A stretch of DNA of 64,000 nt from Bacteroidota bacterium (lineage in GTDB: Bacteria; Bacteroidota; Ignavibacteria; Ignavibacteriales; Melioribacteraceae): positions 310,001 to 374,000 of the forward strand of contig JAHISV010000012.1 in NCBI GenBank assembly GCA_018818065.1, in the 5' to 3' direction. Of the stretch, positions 37,056 to 46,490 are shown one piece after another (position 1 is the first letter of the stretch; each line of letters opens with the position of its first letter). A program made the position numbers and the translations under genes. The notes beneath the pieces are model-generated. The model searched no databases. It had not been told where the DNA came from and saw only the letters and a program-made list of their open reading frames with translations.

Positions 37056-39011
37056 ATGAAAATCAAAAAATTGTCCGACTGGAATGTATTTCCAAAGTTG
37101 ATAGCGATGGCAGTTCTTATACTGTTATCATTTTTCACTTACGTCGTGTTGGGCTTGTTCCCTTCTCTTGAGACCAAGCTATATTCCGACAAAAAAGAGG
37201 CTTTACAGCATACTGTAGAAACCTCAACAAGTATCATTCAGTATTACGTAAAAAAAGCAAAAGCAGGGGAATTATCAACGGGAGAAGCAAAGAATTTAGT
37301 GAAGGAAGAAATTGCAGCCCTTCGTTATGACAACGACAACTATTATTGGATAAATGATCTTGATGTTAACATGGTAATGCATCCCATAAAACCGGAGTTA
37401 AATGGTACATCCGTTGAATCCAACAAAGATCCAAATGGTGTGCAAATATTTGCAGAAATGGTTAAGGTAGCAAAATCCAGTGGTACAGGATATGTAGAGT
37501 ATATGTGGCCCAAAGTAGGAAAAAACGAACCAGTGGCAAAAATCGCTTATGTAGAATTAATTAAGGACTGGGGTTGGGTAATTGGTACCGGAATATATGT
37601 TGATGATGTTGAAGAAGAAATTTCGAATTTCCAATCAAGTATTATGGTGTTCTTATTTATAATAGCAATTCTTGGTTTAGTTATAGGATTTGTCATCGCA
37701 CGCGAGATCTCCAGTAAAATCAAAAAACTGGCAGAAGGTTCTGAAAAGGTCGCGGGTGGTGATGTTAATGTTAGCGTAGATATTAATAATGATAACGAGC
37801 TGGGCAAGCTTGCAAAATCATTTAATATAATGGTAGAAAACATTAGGAACTCTGTTGAAGAAATTAAACAGAAAGGTGAAGTCGCCGAAAGAGCAGCCGC
37901 AGATGCTGAGGAAGCGCAAGCAGTAGCGCAGGAACAGCAGGAATACCTGGCAGAAAGTACAAGAACAATATTAGCAGAAATGGAAAGTTTTGCCAATGGC
38001 GATTTGCGTGTAAGAGTAACTCCCCCTAATGAAGACGATGATATTGGCAAATTGTTTAATGGTTTCAATAGAGCAATTGCAAATATAAATGATATGATGT
38101 CGAGAGTGGCTGAAGCTGTTGACGCAACTGCCAGTGCCAGCAACGAAATTTCTGCCAGCTCAGAGCAGATGGCTGCTGGCGCACAGGAACAATCTGCACA
38201 AACAGCTGAAGTAGCCGCAGCGGTTGAGCAAATGGCACAAACAATAATTCAAACCTCACAAAACGCAAGTAACTCAGCTAACTCTGCAGACACCACAAGT
38301 GCCCAGGCAAAAGAGGGTGTTAAAAAATTAAACGAAAATAAAGCAGGTATTGAGCGCATTACCAACTCTGCACAAAAAACTGGTACTATAATAGCCTCAC
38401 TCGCTAATAAGACAGATCAAATAGGCGAAATTGCACAAGTAATTGATGATATAGCAGACCAAACAAATTTACTGGCATTAAATGCCGCAATTGAGGCTGC
38501 AAGAGCAGGTGAACAAGGAAGAGGTTTTGCTGTTGTGGCCGACGAAGTCAGGAAATTGGCCGAAAGAACTACAAAAGCAACTTCTGAAATTGCAGAAACC
38601 ATTAAATCTATACAGAATGAAGCCCGTGAAGCAAATGAATCTATGCTAGAGGCCAGTGAATCCGTAAAGGATGCGGTTAGATTAACAAATGAGACCGAAA
38701 AGGTATTCCAATCAATTCTTGAAAGTACAAACGCTCTTTCAGCAGAAATCAGTCAGGTAGCTGCCGCAAGCGAAGAACAATCTGCAGGCGCCGAACAGAT
38801 AAGTAAAAACGTTGAGGGAATAAATTCAGTATCACAACAAAACGCCTCAAGCGTGCAGTTAGTGGCTCAGGCAGCTGAAGATCTGAACATGCTGACAAAT
38901 AATTTACATAACCTGATCGGAAACTTTAAGATCGCTGCAGATAATTTATCAAATAGTAACCTGGCAGCCAAACATGAGAATAGAGCAAAAGGAAGATATT
39001 TATCTAACTAG
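37056..39011 (+). CDS. Methyl-accepting chemotaxis protein with single Cache sensor
   Basis: An N-terminal helix (about 14-32) leads into a periplasmic single-Cache domain (about 40-185). That domain has [26 protein letters not shown] and [13 protein letters not shown], typical of small organic-ligand sensors. The second membrane helix lies near 193-213. A HAMP domain and a second, HAMP-like segment ([21 protein letters not shown]) lead to the MCP signalling domain. Its hairpin tip is [43 protein letters not shown]. The 651-residue length is normal. CheW follows 73 nt downstream, across an unusual hairpin. No other che genes are in the window, so the kinase and flagellar or pilus output are elsewhere. 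Confidence 0.94.
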   Translation: MKIKKLSDWNVFPKLIAMAVLILLSFFTYVVLGLFPSLETKLYSDKKEALQHTVETSTSIIQYYVKKAKAGELSTGEAKNLVKEEIAALRYDNDNYYWINDLDVNMVMHPIKPELNGTSVESNKDPNGVQIFAEMVKVAKSSGTGYVEYMWPKVGKNEPVAKIAYVELIKDWGWVIGTGIYVDDVEEEISNFQSSIMVFLFIIAILGLVIGFVIAREISSKIKKLAEGSEKVAGGDVNVSVDINNDNELGKLAKSFNIMVENIRNSVEEIKQKGEVAERAAADAEEAQAVAQEQQEYLAESTRTILAEMESFANGDLRVRVTPPNEDDDIGKLFNGFNRAIANINDMMSRVAEAVDATASASNEISASSEQMAAGAQEQSAQTAEVAAAVEQMAQTIIQTSQNASNSANSADTTSAQAKEGVKKLNENKAGIERITNSAQKTGTIIASLANKTDQIGEIAQVIDDIADQTNLLALNAAIEAARAGEQGRGFAVVADEVRKLAERTTKATSEIAETIKSIQNEAREANESMLEASESVKDAVRLTNETEKVFQSILESTNALSAEISQVAAASEEQSAGAEQISKNVEGINSVSQQNASSVQLVAQAAEDLNMLTNNLHNLIGNFKIAADNLSNSNLAAKHENRAKGRYLSN

Positions 39012-39030
39012 TTACAATTAGAACCTGATT

Positions 39031-39056
39031 CCCGGTGCCGGCTTTATTGCACCGGG
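39031..39056 (+). other. Stable hairpin between chemoreceptor and cheW
   Basis: CCCGGTGC (39031-39038) pairs perfectly with GCACCGGG (39049-39056) around a ten-base loop. There is no T-run after it, so it is probably an mRNA stability or attenuation element that lowers CheW relative to receptor output, not a full terminator. Confidence 0.5.
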
Positions 39057-39084
39057 GATTCGGAAAATATTACAAGGAGTTACC

Positions 39085-39573
39085 ATGAGTGATGTAAAAG
39101 ATAAAAAAAATGAATCGGGCGACGAATTATTGCAGCTCGTTAGTTTCAAAATAGGCAGTGAAGAATTTGGAATTGATATTCTTAAGGTTCAGGAAATAAA
39201 CAGAATGCTGGAGATAACAAAAATTCCAAATTCACCGGCTTTCATTGAGGGCATTGTTAACCTGCGCGGCAGAATTATTCCCGTTGTTGATTTAAGAAGA
39301 AGACTAAACCTCACAAATATTGATCATAACAAACAGACCCGCATTGTTGTAGTTGACCTTGAGGGTAGAACCATAGGTTTTATTGTGGATGAAGTAAGTG
39401 AAGTACTTAGAATTCCTAAAAACATTACAGAACCTCCTCCTTCGATGGTTGCAGGAATAAATTCCGACTTCATTACGGCTGTTGGGAAATTGGAAGACAG
39501 ACTATTAATACTATTAGATTTGGATAAAATTTTTACAATGGAAGAAAAAGAATCCATTGATAAAACCAGCTAG
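39085..39573 (+). CDS. cheW: Chemotaxis coupling protein CheW
   Basis: This 162-residue CheW has the standard two SH3-like barrels. LQLVSFKIGSEEFGIDILKVQEI opens the first, IPNSPAFIEGIVNLRGRIIPVVDLRRRL is the signature segment, and LLILLDLDKIF closes the second. CheW links chemoreceptors to the CheA kinase. A strong AAGGAGTTACC ribosome-binding site precedes the ATG. It is co-oriented with the receptor 73 nt upstream and probably co-transcribed with it through the hairpin. Confidence 0.93.
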   Translation: MSDVKDKKNESGDELLQLVSFKIGSEEFGIDILKVQEINRMLEITKIPNSPAFIEGIVNLRGRIIPVVDLRRRLNLTNIDHNKQTRIVVVDLEGRTIGFIVDEVSEVLRIPKNITEPPPSMVAGINSDFITAVGKLEDRLLILLDLDKIFTMEEKESIDKTS

Positions 39574-39615
39574 TTAAACAGAATATAAACAGCTGACACT
39601 TTAAATAAGGGATAA

Positions 39616-41904
39616 ATGCAAAATTCAATATTCATTGGTAATGACATATACACAGGAATATTAGACTGTATGAATGACGCTGTAATTTTAATCGATAAGC
39701 ATTCATTTTCTATTGTATATGCAAACAGGCCCGTTTTGGAAAAAACAGGATTTACACTTGAAGATTTAAGAGGCATGAATCTTATTTACTTCTCCTCAAA
39801 TACGAACTCATTTACAGCTGCTAACTTACAAATAAAACTAAATGAAGCTGTTCTTAGGGGTTTTGACCAGTTTGAGTGGCAAATAAAAGTAAAAGGGAAT
39901 GAGCTGATATGGGTGGATATCGGAGTACATCTAAAAACATTTGATGGAATTGAATATATAGTGGTAACAATAAAGAACATTAGTGACTATAAAGAAAAAG
40001 AGAAACTAATGTTAAAAAATAATGAGCAATTTAATTCTGTTTTTAATAACTCCGCGATTGGACTGTATCAATCAACTATAGATGGCAAATTTATAATGTT
40101 TAATTCTGCCCTAATTAATATCCTTGGTTACCACAGAAAGCCTGAGCTATTAAGAACCATTGATGTTGAAAAGAGCTGTTACCTTAACCCGGAGCACCGT
40201 TATAAATTCAAAAGGATATTGCTTGAGAATGGATCAATTTATAATTTCGAAACCTCGTATCGTAAACTTAATGGTGACATTATTCATGTTAAGGAATCCG
40301 CCAGATTAAACAAACGATCAGATGGTAAAATTGTTATTGAAGGTTTACTGGAAGATATAACAATACGAAAAGAAAGTGAAATTGCTTTAAAAGACAGCGA
40401 GCAGAGATTTAAGGAGATTTCGCATAGTGTTGCTGACTGGATTTGGGAAATTGATTCGAACGATGTTTTCACTTTTGTTTCCGGTAAAGTTGAAATGCTT
40501 CTGGGCTACAAAGTTGATGAAATTATTGGCAAGACTCCATTTGATTTTATGCCACTTCACGAGGCTGGCAGGATGAAGGAGCTTTTCAAACATTTGAAAA
40601 ATTTCCGACTGCCGATTGCAAACCTCGAAAACTGGAAGATTCGAAAAGATGGTAAAGAAGTATGTTTTGCTACTAACGGAGTTCCCATAATAAATAAAGA
40701 AGGCGAATACCAGGGTTACCGTGGAGTTGATATAGACATTACGGAAAGGAAAAGGGCTCGTGATCTTGTCACAAAAAGCGAGAGCAAATACAAAGTTCTT
40801 TTCGAAATGGCTCCTGAAGCAATAATTCTATTGGACAAACTCGGAAACGTAGCGGATGTCAATAAAAAATTTACTGAGTACACGGGTAAGAGTAGGGAAG
40901 AAATAATTGGAATTAATGCAAGTGATTTGGATATCTTTGAAGAAAACGAAAGAAATCTGGTAGTATCCAATTTTAAGAGAACGATTGAAGGTGAAATAGT
41001 TCCCCCTATTGAAATGAAATTCAAAAACGCCAGGAACGAAATTAGCACCGGTTTAATTAATAGACAGGTAATAAGAGACTCAGAAAACAATGTAACCGGT
41101 GTTATGGTTATCATTTCCGATATATCCACCACTAAGGAATTTGAGTCTGAGCTTATTTCAGCAAAAAGCAAAGCTGAGAGATCCGAAAGATTAAAAACAG
41201 AATTCCTGGCTCAAATGTCGCATGAAATTAGAACGCCGCTGAATACAATTTTTAACTTTACGACACTTATTCAGGAAGAATTAAAAACAGATAGCTCTTT
41301 TACAAAAGAATTAGAAGATTGCTTCAGTTCAATAAATAGTGCCGGTACTAGAATTATCAGAACTGTTGATTTAATTCTTAACATGTCTGAACTGCAAAAC
41401 AATACTTACGAGAGTAATTTTAATGATTTCAATTTATCTGAACGAATAATCGAAAATCTTTTTACTGAATATGCGAAAAGAGCCGAATCGAAAGGTATAA
41501 CTATTACTCTCTCAAAGGAAACTGAGGATTTAATTCTGCATGCTGATGAATACACTATTGAGCACATCCTGCTTAATATACTTGATAATGCTTTGAAGTA
41601 TACAAAGCATGGTGAAATAAAAATACGTGTATTCAAAAATTCAATGAGCGAGTTGTCTGTTTCAATAAGCGACACCGGGATAGGGATTGCTGAAGAATAT
41701 CTATCAACTATATTCGAACCTTTCACCCAGGAAGAGCAGGGTTATACTAGGCAATATGATGGAACCGGACTTGGACTTGCTCTGGTAAAAAAATACTGTG
41801 CAATCAATAATGCAACCATTCAAGTCGTAAGCACAAAAGGTGTCGGAACAACTTTCACGGTTACTTTTAAGCACAAATCAACAACAAATAAAAATATATA
41901 TTGA
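39616..41904 (+). CDS. Cytosolic multi-PAS histidine kinase
   Basis: This 762-residue kinase has no visible transmembrane helix. Four PAS modules (about 10-130, 135-255, 265-385 and 390-510) share phrases such as FNSVFNNSAIGLYQS, WIWEIDSNDVFTFVSGKVEMLLGY and FEMAPEAIILLDKLGNV. A short linker leads to FLAQMSHEIRTPLNTIFNF, the phospho-histidine near residue 536. The ATPase domain has NILDNALKYTK, DTGIGIAEE and GTGLGLALV. There is no receiver domain and no adjacent response regulator, so it is an orphan kinase or talks to the LytTR regulator. It lies 42 nt after cheW on the same strand. Confidence 0.9.
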   Translation: MQNSIFIGNDIYTGILDCMNDAVILIDKHSFSIVYANRPVLEKTGFTLEDLRGMNLIYFSSNTNSFTAANLQIKLNEAVLRGFDQFEWQIKVKGNELIWVDIGVHLKTFDGIEYIVVTIKNISDYKEKEKLMLKNNEQFNSVFNNSAIGLYQSTIDGKFIMFNSALINILGYHRKPELLRTIDVEKSCYLNPEHRYKFKRILLENGSIYNFETSYRKLNGDIIHVKESARLNKRSDGKIVIEGLLEDITIRKESEIALKDSEQRFKEISHSVADWIWEIDSNDVFTFVSGKVEMLLGYKVDEIIGKTPFDFMPLHEAGRMKELFKHLKNFRLPIANLENWKIRKDGKEVCFATNGVPIINKEGEYQGYRGVDIDITERKRARDLVTKSESKYKVLFEMAPEAIILLDKLGNVADVNKKFTEYTGKSREEIIGINASDLDIFEENERNLVVSNFKRTIEGEIVPPIEMKFKNARNEISTGLINRQVIRDSENNVTGVMVIISDISTTKEFESELISAKSKAERSERLKTEFLAQMSHEIRTPLNTIFNFTTLIQEELKTDSSFTKELEDCFSSINSAGTRIIRTVDLILNMSELQNNTYESNFNDFNLSERIIENLFTEYAKRAESKGITITLSKETEDLILHADEYTIEHILLNILDNALKYTKHGEIKIRVFKNSMSELSVSISDTGIGIAEEYLSTIFEPFTQEEQGYTRQYDGTGLGLALVKKYCAINNATIQVVSTKGVGTTFTVTFKHKSTTNKNIY

Positions 41905-41916
41905 ACCAGAACTTCA

Positions 41917-41992
41917 ATTCCCCAGGCTGTGAGATATAACGTCCCCAACAAAATATCCTCACCCAACGCCCTAAACATAAAGCCTGGGGAAT
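41917..41992. repeat. 12-bp inverted repeat spanning a convergent gap
   Basis: ATTCCCCAGGCT (41917-41928) and AGCCTGGGGAAT (41981-41992) are perfect complements separated by 52 nt. It lies between two convergent genes and may be a shared long-loop terminator or a small non-coding element. Its total length (76 bp) is close to that of the unrelated repeat at 45111-45185. Confidence 0.55.
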
Positions 41993-42008
41993 CCCTTTAA
42001 TTCATTGG

Positions 42009-42560
42009 TTAACTTTCCTCATTAATCAAGGCATAAATCGACATATCAAAGTACTTGTTTTTAGCAAACTCAACATCACGGTGGGTTCCTTCATAACAGT
42101 AACCGAGTTTTTGGAGTACTCTTATGGAAGCCTTGTTTTTTGGTTCAATTCTTCCCCACATTCTGTGAAGCCCAAAGTTATTCATTCCGAATTCTGTAAT
42201 ACGTTTCGCCATTTCACCGGCATAACCTTTGCCCCAGTAATCCGGGAGCAGTCCATAGCCAACTTCAGCTTTGAGTGTTTTCATACAGATGTTAAAAAGT
42301 CCGCAGTAACCAATCGACTCACCAGTGATAAGGTTTATCCTCCACCAGAGCATCTCCATGTTTTTAACTCCTTTATCAAAATTATTAAACAGCTCTTCAG
42401 CTTGTTCTATTTTCGTAAAGGGATCACGAGCGATGTACCTTAATGATTCTTCAGATGAGTTAAAGGAGTATAATAAACCGATATCTTCCTTTGTGAGCTT
42501 TGTAAAATATAGTCGTTCAGTTTTCAGTTCAGCAAATTCCAGAAAATATTTTTCATTCAT
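42009..42560 (-). CDS. GNAT-family N-acetyltransferase, RimJ/RimL-like
   Basis: This 183-residue GNAT has LKTERLYFTKLTKEDIGLLYSF at the N-terminus. Motif A is VGYGLLPDYWGKGYAGEMAKRI, the acetyl-CoA pyrophosphate loop, and NKASIRVLQKLGYCYEG is the typical C-terminal motif B. RimJ/RimL-type enzymes acetylate protein N-termini or small molecules. It stands alone, convergent with the kinase and divergent from the racemase. The exact substrate is unknown. Confidence 0.86.
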   Translation of the reverse strand: MNEKYFLEFAELKTERLYFTKLTKEDIGLLYSFNSSEESLRYIARDPFTKIEQAEELFNNFDKGVKNMEMLWWRINLITGESIGYCGLFNICMKTLKAEVGYGLLPDYWGKGYAGEMAKRITEFGMNNFGLHRMWGRIEPKNKASIRVLQKLGYCYEGTHRDVEFAKNKYFDMSIYALINEES

Positions 42561-42734
42561 GAGACACCATAATCGTTGATTGGAAAAATAATAATCTTAT
42601 TGGATAATCACACTCAAGAAGGAAGTTGAAGGAGCAAAGTGAAAAGTAAATCTAATTTGATTCAATCGATAAATAAACATCATGGACATAATCCACATTC
42701 AATTAACCATCTTAGTCTTAATCATATTCTTAAT

Positions 42735-42778
42735 CTTACTCCCCGAATATTTACTTTAATACTATACTCCCCTATATT
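42735..42778. promoter_or_regulatory. Two candidate TACTCCCC sites upstream of the racemase gene
   Basis: CTTACTCCCCGAATAT (42735-42750) and TATACTCCCCTATATT (42763-42778) stand 28 nt apart, 38-80 nt before the ATG at 42816. The second resembles the TATACCCCCTAT element at 18600. Repeat spacing close to three helical turns is compatible with a dimeric regulator. Confidence 0.38.
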
Positions 42779-42815
42779 CAACATTAGATAATTACAGAAT
42801 AAATGAGGCAAGACT

Positions 42816-43526
42816 TTGAAAACTATCGGATTAATCGGTGGAATGAGCTGGGAATCATCGCTTGAATACTATAGAATAATAAACGAAAAAGTTAAACAGG
42901 AACTTGGAGCTTTGCACTCTGCTCAATGTCTTATGTACTCTGTTGATTTTGAACCAATAAAACAACTGCAACACGAGGGCAAATGGGATGAGTTAACAAC
43001 CATTATGATTGATGCCGCTAAACGACTTGAAGGAGGCGGAGCGGATCTTGTTTTAATTTGCACAAACACTATGCATAAAATGGCAGACGATGTTGAAGCA
43101 AACATAAACCGGCCACTTATACATATAGCGGATGCAGCAGCTAGTGAAATCGAAAAGCAGGGACTAAAAACAGTAGGTCTGTTGGGAACACGATTTACCA
43201 TGGAACAGGATTTTTATAAGGGACGATTATCAGCCAAACACGGATTAAATGTTGTGATACCAAGCGATGAGGATATGGAGATTGTTCACAAAATCATTTA
43301 CGATGAACTCTGTCTCGGATATATAAATAACTCCTCAAAAGAAGAATACCTTAGAATTATTGAGTCGCTGGTTCAACAAGGTGCTGAAGGTGTCATTCTT
43401 GGCTGCACTGAAATCCCTTTATTGATTAAACAAAATGATGTTCCCGTACCTATTTTTGACACAACCAACATACATGCAGAAGCTGCTGTTTTGGAAGCAA
43501 TAAAAGCAGAAGACTATAATACATAA
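42816..43526 (+). CDS. Aspartate/glutamate racemase family protein, RacX-like
   Basis: This cofactor-independent racemase has 236 residues. It starts with MKTIGLIGGMSWESSLEYYR, diagnostic of the aspartate racemase/YgeA/RacX group. The two catalytic cysteines are in LICTNTMHKM (Cys 82) and LGCTEIPL (about Cys 197). PVPIFDTTNIHAEAAV follows near the C-terminus. Members make non-canonical D-amino acids (D-Asp, D-Glu, D-Lys and others) that remodel peptidoglycan or act as signals. It is monocistronic. With alr and the dipeptide epimerase it makes the window rich in D-amino-acid enzymes. Confidence 0.9.
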   Translation: MKTIGLIGGMSWESSLEYYRIINEKVKQELGALHSAQCLMYSVDFEPIKQLQHEGKWDELTTIMIDAAKRLEGGGADLVLICTNTMHKMADDVEANINRPLIHIADAAASEIEKQGLKTVGLLGTRFTMEQDFYKGRLSAKHGLNVVIPSDEDMEIVHKIIYDELCLGYINNSSKEEYLRIIESLVQQGAEGVILGCTEIPLLIKQNDVPVPIFDTTNIHAEAAVLEAIKAEDYNT

Positions 43527-43665
43527 TACAACGGGGAATTTAACATTTTTCAAAAATAGTAAAATATACTTGTCAATTTTTCGGTTGCAGGGGTACCAAT
43601 GCCTCCTTAATTTCACTTCATAATTAAAAGCTGCATTGTAGAGAATTACACAGGATAGTTGAGAC

Positions 43666-44736
43666 ATGGAAAAATTGACCTCGCTTGAAAAGTATGAGAT
43701 AATAGGCAAGCAGGAATCTATCTACGAAGGAATATTTATTACTGCTGTAAAAACAACTGGAATCTTTTGCAGACCCTCCTGCAGAGCACGTAAGCCGAAA
43801 TATGAGAATGTAACATTTTATGATACCCCACAGGAAGCGCTTCAGAATGGATTCCGTCCCTGCAAGGTCTGCAAGCCCTTAGAATTGATGGACGAAACGC
43901 CTGAATATGTTTCCAAGATAATCAAGGAACTTCATGATAACCCCTACTTGCGCATAAAAGACTATGACTTGCGCCAAAGGAATATTGAGCCAAGCCAGAT
44001 ACGAAGATGGTTCAAGAAAAATCACAATATAACTTTTCATGCATATCAAAGAATGCTTCGAATTAACACCGCTTTCACAAGCATTCAAAAGGGCCAGTCA
44101 GTAACAGCTTCCGCCTTTGATAGCGGTTACGAATCTCTAAATGGTTTTAACGAGGGCTATAGATCCATCTTTGGTAAGGCTCCAACAAATAGTAAAGATA
44201 AGACGGTGTTAAATATTGTTCGGTTTACGACTCCAATCAGTCCTATGTTTGCCTGTGCCAGTTCCAAAGGTATATGCCTATTGGAATTTACTGACCGCAA
44301 AATGTTGGAGACGGAATTTAAGGATCTGTGCAAAAGACTTGATGCTGTTATCCTTCCCGGCAATAATCCGCACCTTGATCAGGTTCAGTCAGAACTTAAC
44401 GAATATTTTGAAGGCAAAAGAAAAAACTTTACAGTTCCATTGCATACTCCGGGAACTGAATTTCAGCAATCAGTTTGGAAGATACTTCAGGAAATCCCCT
44501 ATGGTAAAACGCATTCGTACAAAGAACAGGCATTCGCCATTAATAATCCAAAAGCAGTACGGGCTGTTGCCTCCGCAAATGGGCATAACCGAGTCGCGAT
44601 CATAATTCCTTGTCATAGGGTAATAGGATCTGATGGAAGCCTGACTGGTTATGGTGGCGGACTCCACAGAAAAAAGTGGCTGCTGGATTTTGAGAAAACA
44701 AATTCAGCTAATTGGTCAGAGGATGATTTTAATTAG
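43666..44736 (+). CDS. ada: Bifunctional Ada-type DNA methyltransferase and regulator
   Basis: This is the full three-domain Ada layout in 356 residues. The N-terminal zinc-binding methylphosphotriester domain has TGIFCRPSCRARKP (Cys 35, 39) and RPCKVCKP (Cys 66, 69). An AraC-type helix-turn-helix covers about 95-185. The C-terminal O6-methylguanine methyltransferase has IIPCHRVIGSDGSLTGYGGG, with acceptor Cys about 316. It repairs alkylated DNA suicidally and, when methylated on the N-terminal cysteine, activates its own transcription. The gene is alone, 139 nt after the racemase, and its 3' end abuts the decayed acyltransferase remnant on the other strand. No alkB or alkA is nearby. Confidence 0.93.
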   Translation: MEKLTSLEKYEIIGKQESIYEGIFITAVKTTGIFCRPSCRARKPKYENVTFYDTPQEALQNGFRPCKVCKPLELMDETPEYVSKIIKELHDNPYLRIKDYDLRQRNIEPSQIRRWFKKNHNITFHAYQRMLRINTAFTSIQKGQSVTASAFDSGYESLNGFNEGYRSIFGKAPTNSKDKTVLNIVRFTTPISPMFACASSKGICLLEFTDRKMLETEFKDLCKRLDAVILPGNNPHLDQVQSELNEYFEGKRKNFTVPLHTPGTEFQQSVWKILQEIPYGKTHSYKEQAFAINNPKAVRAVASANGHNRVAIIIPCHRVIGSDGSLTGYGGGLHRKKWLLDFEKTNSANWSEDDFN

Positions 44737-44739
44737 ACT

Positions 44740-45112
44740 TTAATAAATATGTTTTTTTTCGTAAAGAACATAAAGCACTCAATAACAAAACATCACATAA
44801 CAAAACGCCCAGGCAAATGAAGCATTAGCCGGACTGAACCACTCCAGAAAGTAATTGTTTACAACATAAGGCTGCATGGTTTCAGGAATATTATCTACAG
44901 TAACAGTAAAAAGTATGATGGCAAAAAACTGAGAAAGGGAATATAAGATCTGTGGGTGTACACCCATGCCAAGCTGAATGAGATAACGGTGGATAAATAT
45001 AGTCCCAGGTACCGGGGAGAAGAACCATTGCTGACGTTGTAATACAGCAGAAGAAGTTAAGAGCGAGGATACGTTTGGAGATAAATTTTATAACTCCGGA
45101 TATTAAAAACAA
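44740..45112 (-). pseudogene. Decayed NagX/HGSNAT-like membrane acyltransferase
   Basis: Two minus-strand frames retain the two ends of one protein. The upstream frame reads RILALNFFCCITTSAMVLLPGTW, then PPLSHSAWHGCTPTDLIFPF. This matches the N-terminal part of DUF5009/HGSNAT-like proteins (KRxLSLDxFRGxTxxxMxLVNxxGxW...AxWHGxTPTDLxFPF). In another frame the downstream part reads MQPYVVNNYFLEW, FSPANASFAWAFCYVMFCY, then a TGA, then VLYVLYEKKHIY and TAA. This matches the C-terminal helix of the same family, with TGA replacing a Trp codon. So roughly 250-300 residues are missing, plus a frameshift and a nonsense mutation. Family members sit in GlcNAc and chitin utilisation loci, exactly as here. 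Confidence 0.78.
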
Positions 45113-45185
45113 CTGCCGTGAATCATATTATAAAAGTGATAGGACGCTGCAAACTACTATTGCTATCCGCTAACCCACGGCAGTT
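45111..45185. repeat. 10-bp inverted repeat beside the pseudogene
   Basis: AACTGCCGTG (45111-45120) and CACGGCAGTT (45176-45185) are perfect complements with 55 nt between. It stands just before the GH18 stop side and at the 5' end of the acyltransferase remnant. It may be a terminator-like fold for the chitinase operon or the scar of an insertion; no transposase is present. Confidence 0.5.
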
Positions 45186-45221
45186 TCACAACGGAAAAAG
45201 TTTTGTAATACGTTATATACA

Positions 45222-46487
45222 TTAGTTAGAATTAATAATTTTGTGAATAGTGTCTACAAGAGTCCCCTTCTCATCATCCCCGGTTATTTCCCAGAACATA
45301 ATTCCACGAAGATCATTATCCAAAACATAATTAGTCTTTAATTTTATTGACCGGACATTATCATAAGTCCAAAATATGCTGTCCTGCTTGCTGAAAAGAT
45401 ATGGAGCGTTAACTTTATCATCCCAGTAGGCTTTATAGTCTTTTCCGATTAGTGGATAAAGGTCACGGTAATAATCGAATCCGTCTTCATAAATTCCGGG
45501 TGCTGCTGTGCCCAATTCGAAGAGACCATTATTTGCCGCAGAAGCAATTTTCCATCCTCGGCCGTAGAAGGCAACTCCCGGAATTATTTTATTGGCAACC
45601 ACGCCATATTTTTCCTTCAATAATTTTACAGCACTATCCATGGAGCTTTCAGCCCCGAAGTAAGTCGAATCTTTTTTCGCTGAATATAAATTTGCATGAT
45701 GCCCAGATTGTACATCCCAGCTGCCAACGAAGTCATAAGACATAAGAAGAATCCAATCAAGATACTTTTGATCTTCTCTCAAATTAAAATTATCCAGTTG
45801 ATGTTCTCGAGCGGGAACAGCGGCAGTCAGGAGTAGTTCGGGATTGATTTCATCTAGTCTCTTCCTGAAAAGTTTAAAGAGTTCAGTTAAGTTTTCCTTG
45901 TCATTTTCATTATGCTTAATTCCGGGAGGTCCATCACTAACAGGAAATTCCCAGTCGATGTCAATTCCGTCAAAAATTCCCGCAGCGGCGCATTTGCCGT
46001 CCGGAAGAGGAAGGTGTCCTTTAATAAATAGATCAATTGCAGATTTGACAAAAATTTCTCTGGATTCATTAGTAAGCGCGGCATCTGAGAAGTAAACAGA
46101 TCCCAGCCAGCCACCAAGAGAAACAACCACTCTTAGCTGCGGGTGCCGTGATTTCAATTTCTTTACCTGATTAAATTGTCCGCGTAAGACTTGAGATGTA
46201 TCATCTGTAATTCCATCAACACTCATTTCAGCTGTGTATAACTGCTCATAAGCGTAATAAGAGTTCATAGGCTGCACGACAACTTTGCCTGCAGAATCTG
46301 GAGTTGGTACACCAAAAGCATAGTTCATAATGGTAAACTTATCCGCAGAACCGGCTTCCTCAATATGTTTTATGTAATAGGGTTGATGCTCAACGCCCCA
46401 CTCTGGAAAATATGCAACGATTTCTTTTTTATTTTCATCCATTATTGAGCAACCACTTAATATTAGTAGAAATATAATATATTTCAT
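45222..46487 (-). CDS. GH18 chitinase, predicted lipoprotein
   Basis: The protein begins with a lipoprotein signal (MKYIIFLLILSGCS, lipobox LSGC, lipidated cysteine 13), so it is tethered to the outer membrane. The rest is a complete GH18 barrel. VVVSLGGWLGS is strand 3. FDGIDIDWEFP is the DxxDxDxE catalytic motif with the acid glutamate near residue 180. LLMSYDF and IPGVAFYGRGW follow, and GIMFWEITGDD is the last strand. It releases chitooligosaccharides, mainly chitobiose, by the substrate-assisted retaining mechanism. Its gene is the last of the chitin operon, 3 nt after the phosphorylase gene. No carbohydrate-binding module is seen. Confidence 0.93.
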   Translation of the reverse strand: MKYIIFLLILSGCSIMDENKKEIVAYFPEWGVEHQPYYIKHIEEAGSADKFTIMNYAFGVPTPDSAGKVVVQPMNSYYAYEQLYTAEMSVDGITDDTSQVLRGQFNQVKKLKSRHPQLRVVVSLGGWLGSVYFSDAALTNESREIFVKSAIDLFIKGHLPLPDGKCAAAGIFDGIDIDWEFPVSDGPPGIKHNENDKENLTELFKLFRKRLDEINPELLLTAAVPAREHQLDNFNLREDQKYLDWILLMSYDFVGSWDVQSGHHANLYSAKKDSTYFGAESSMDSAVKLLKEKYGVVANKIIPGVAFYGRGWKIASAANNGLFELGTAAPGIYEDGFDYYRDLYPLIGKDYKAYWDDKVNAPYLFSKQDSIFWTYDNVRSIKLKTNYVLDNDLRGIMFWEITGDDEKGTLVDTIHKIINSN

Positions 46488-46490
46488 CTT

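Noticed and set aside
37547-38143. 198-codon antisense frame in the chemoreceptor gene
   Set aside because: It lies fully within the clear methyl-accepting protein, on the opposite strand. Its serine- and leucine-rich composition is the mirror of the alanine-rich coiled coil.
40716-41171. 151-codon antisense frame in the multi-PAS kinase
   Set aside because: The kinase reading frame has all conserved boxes. The antisense sequence is low-complexity Ser/Ile/Leu.
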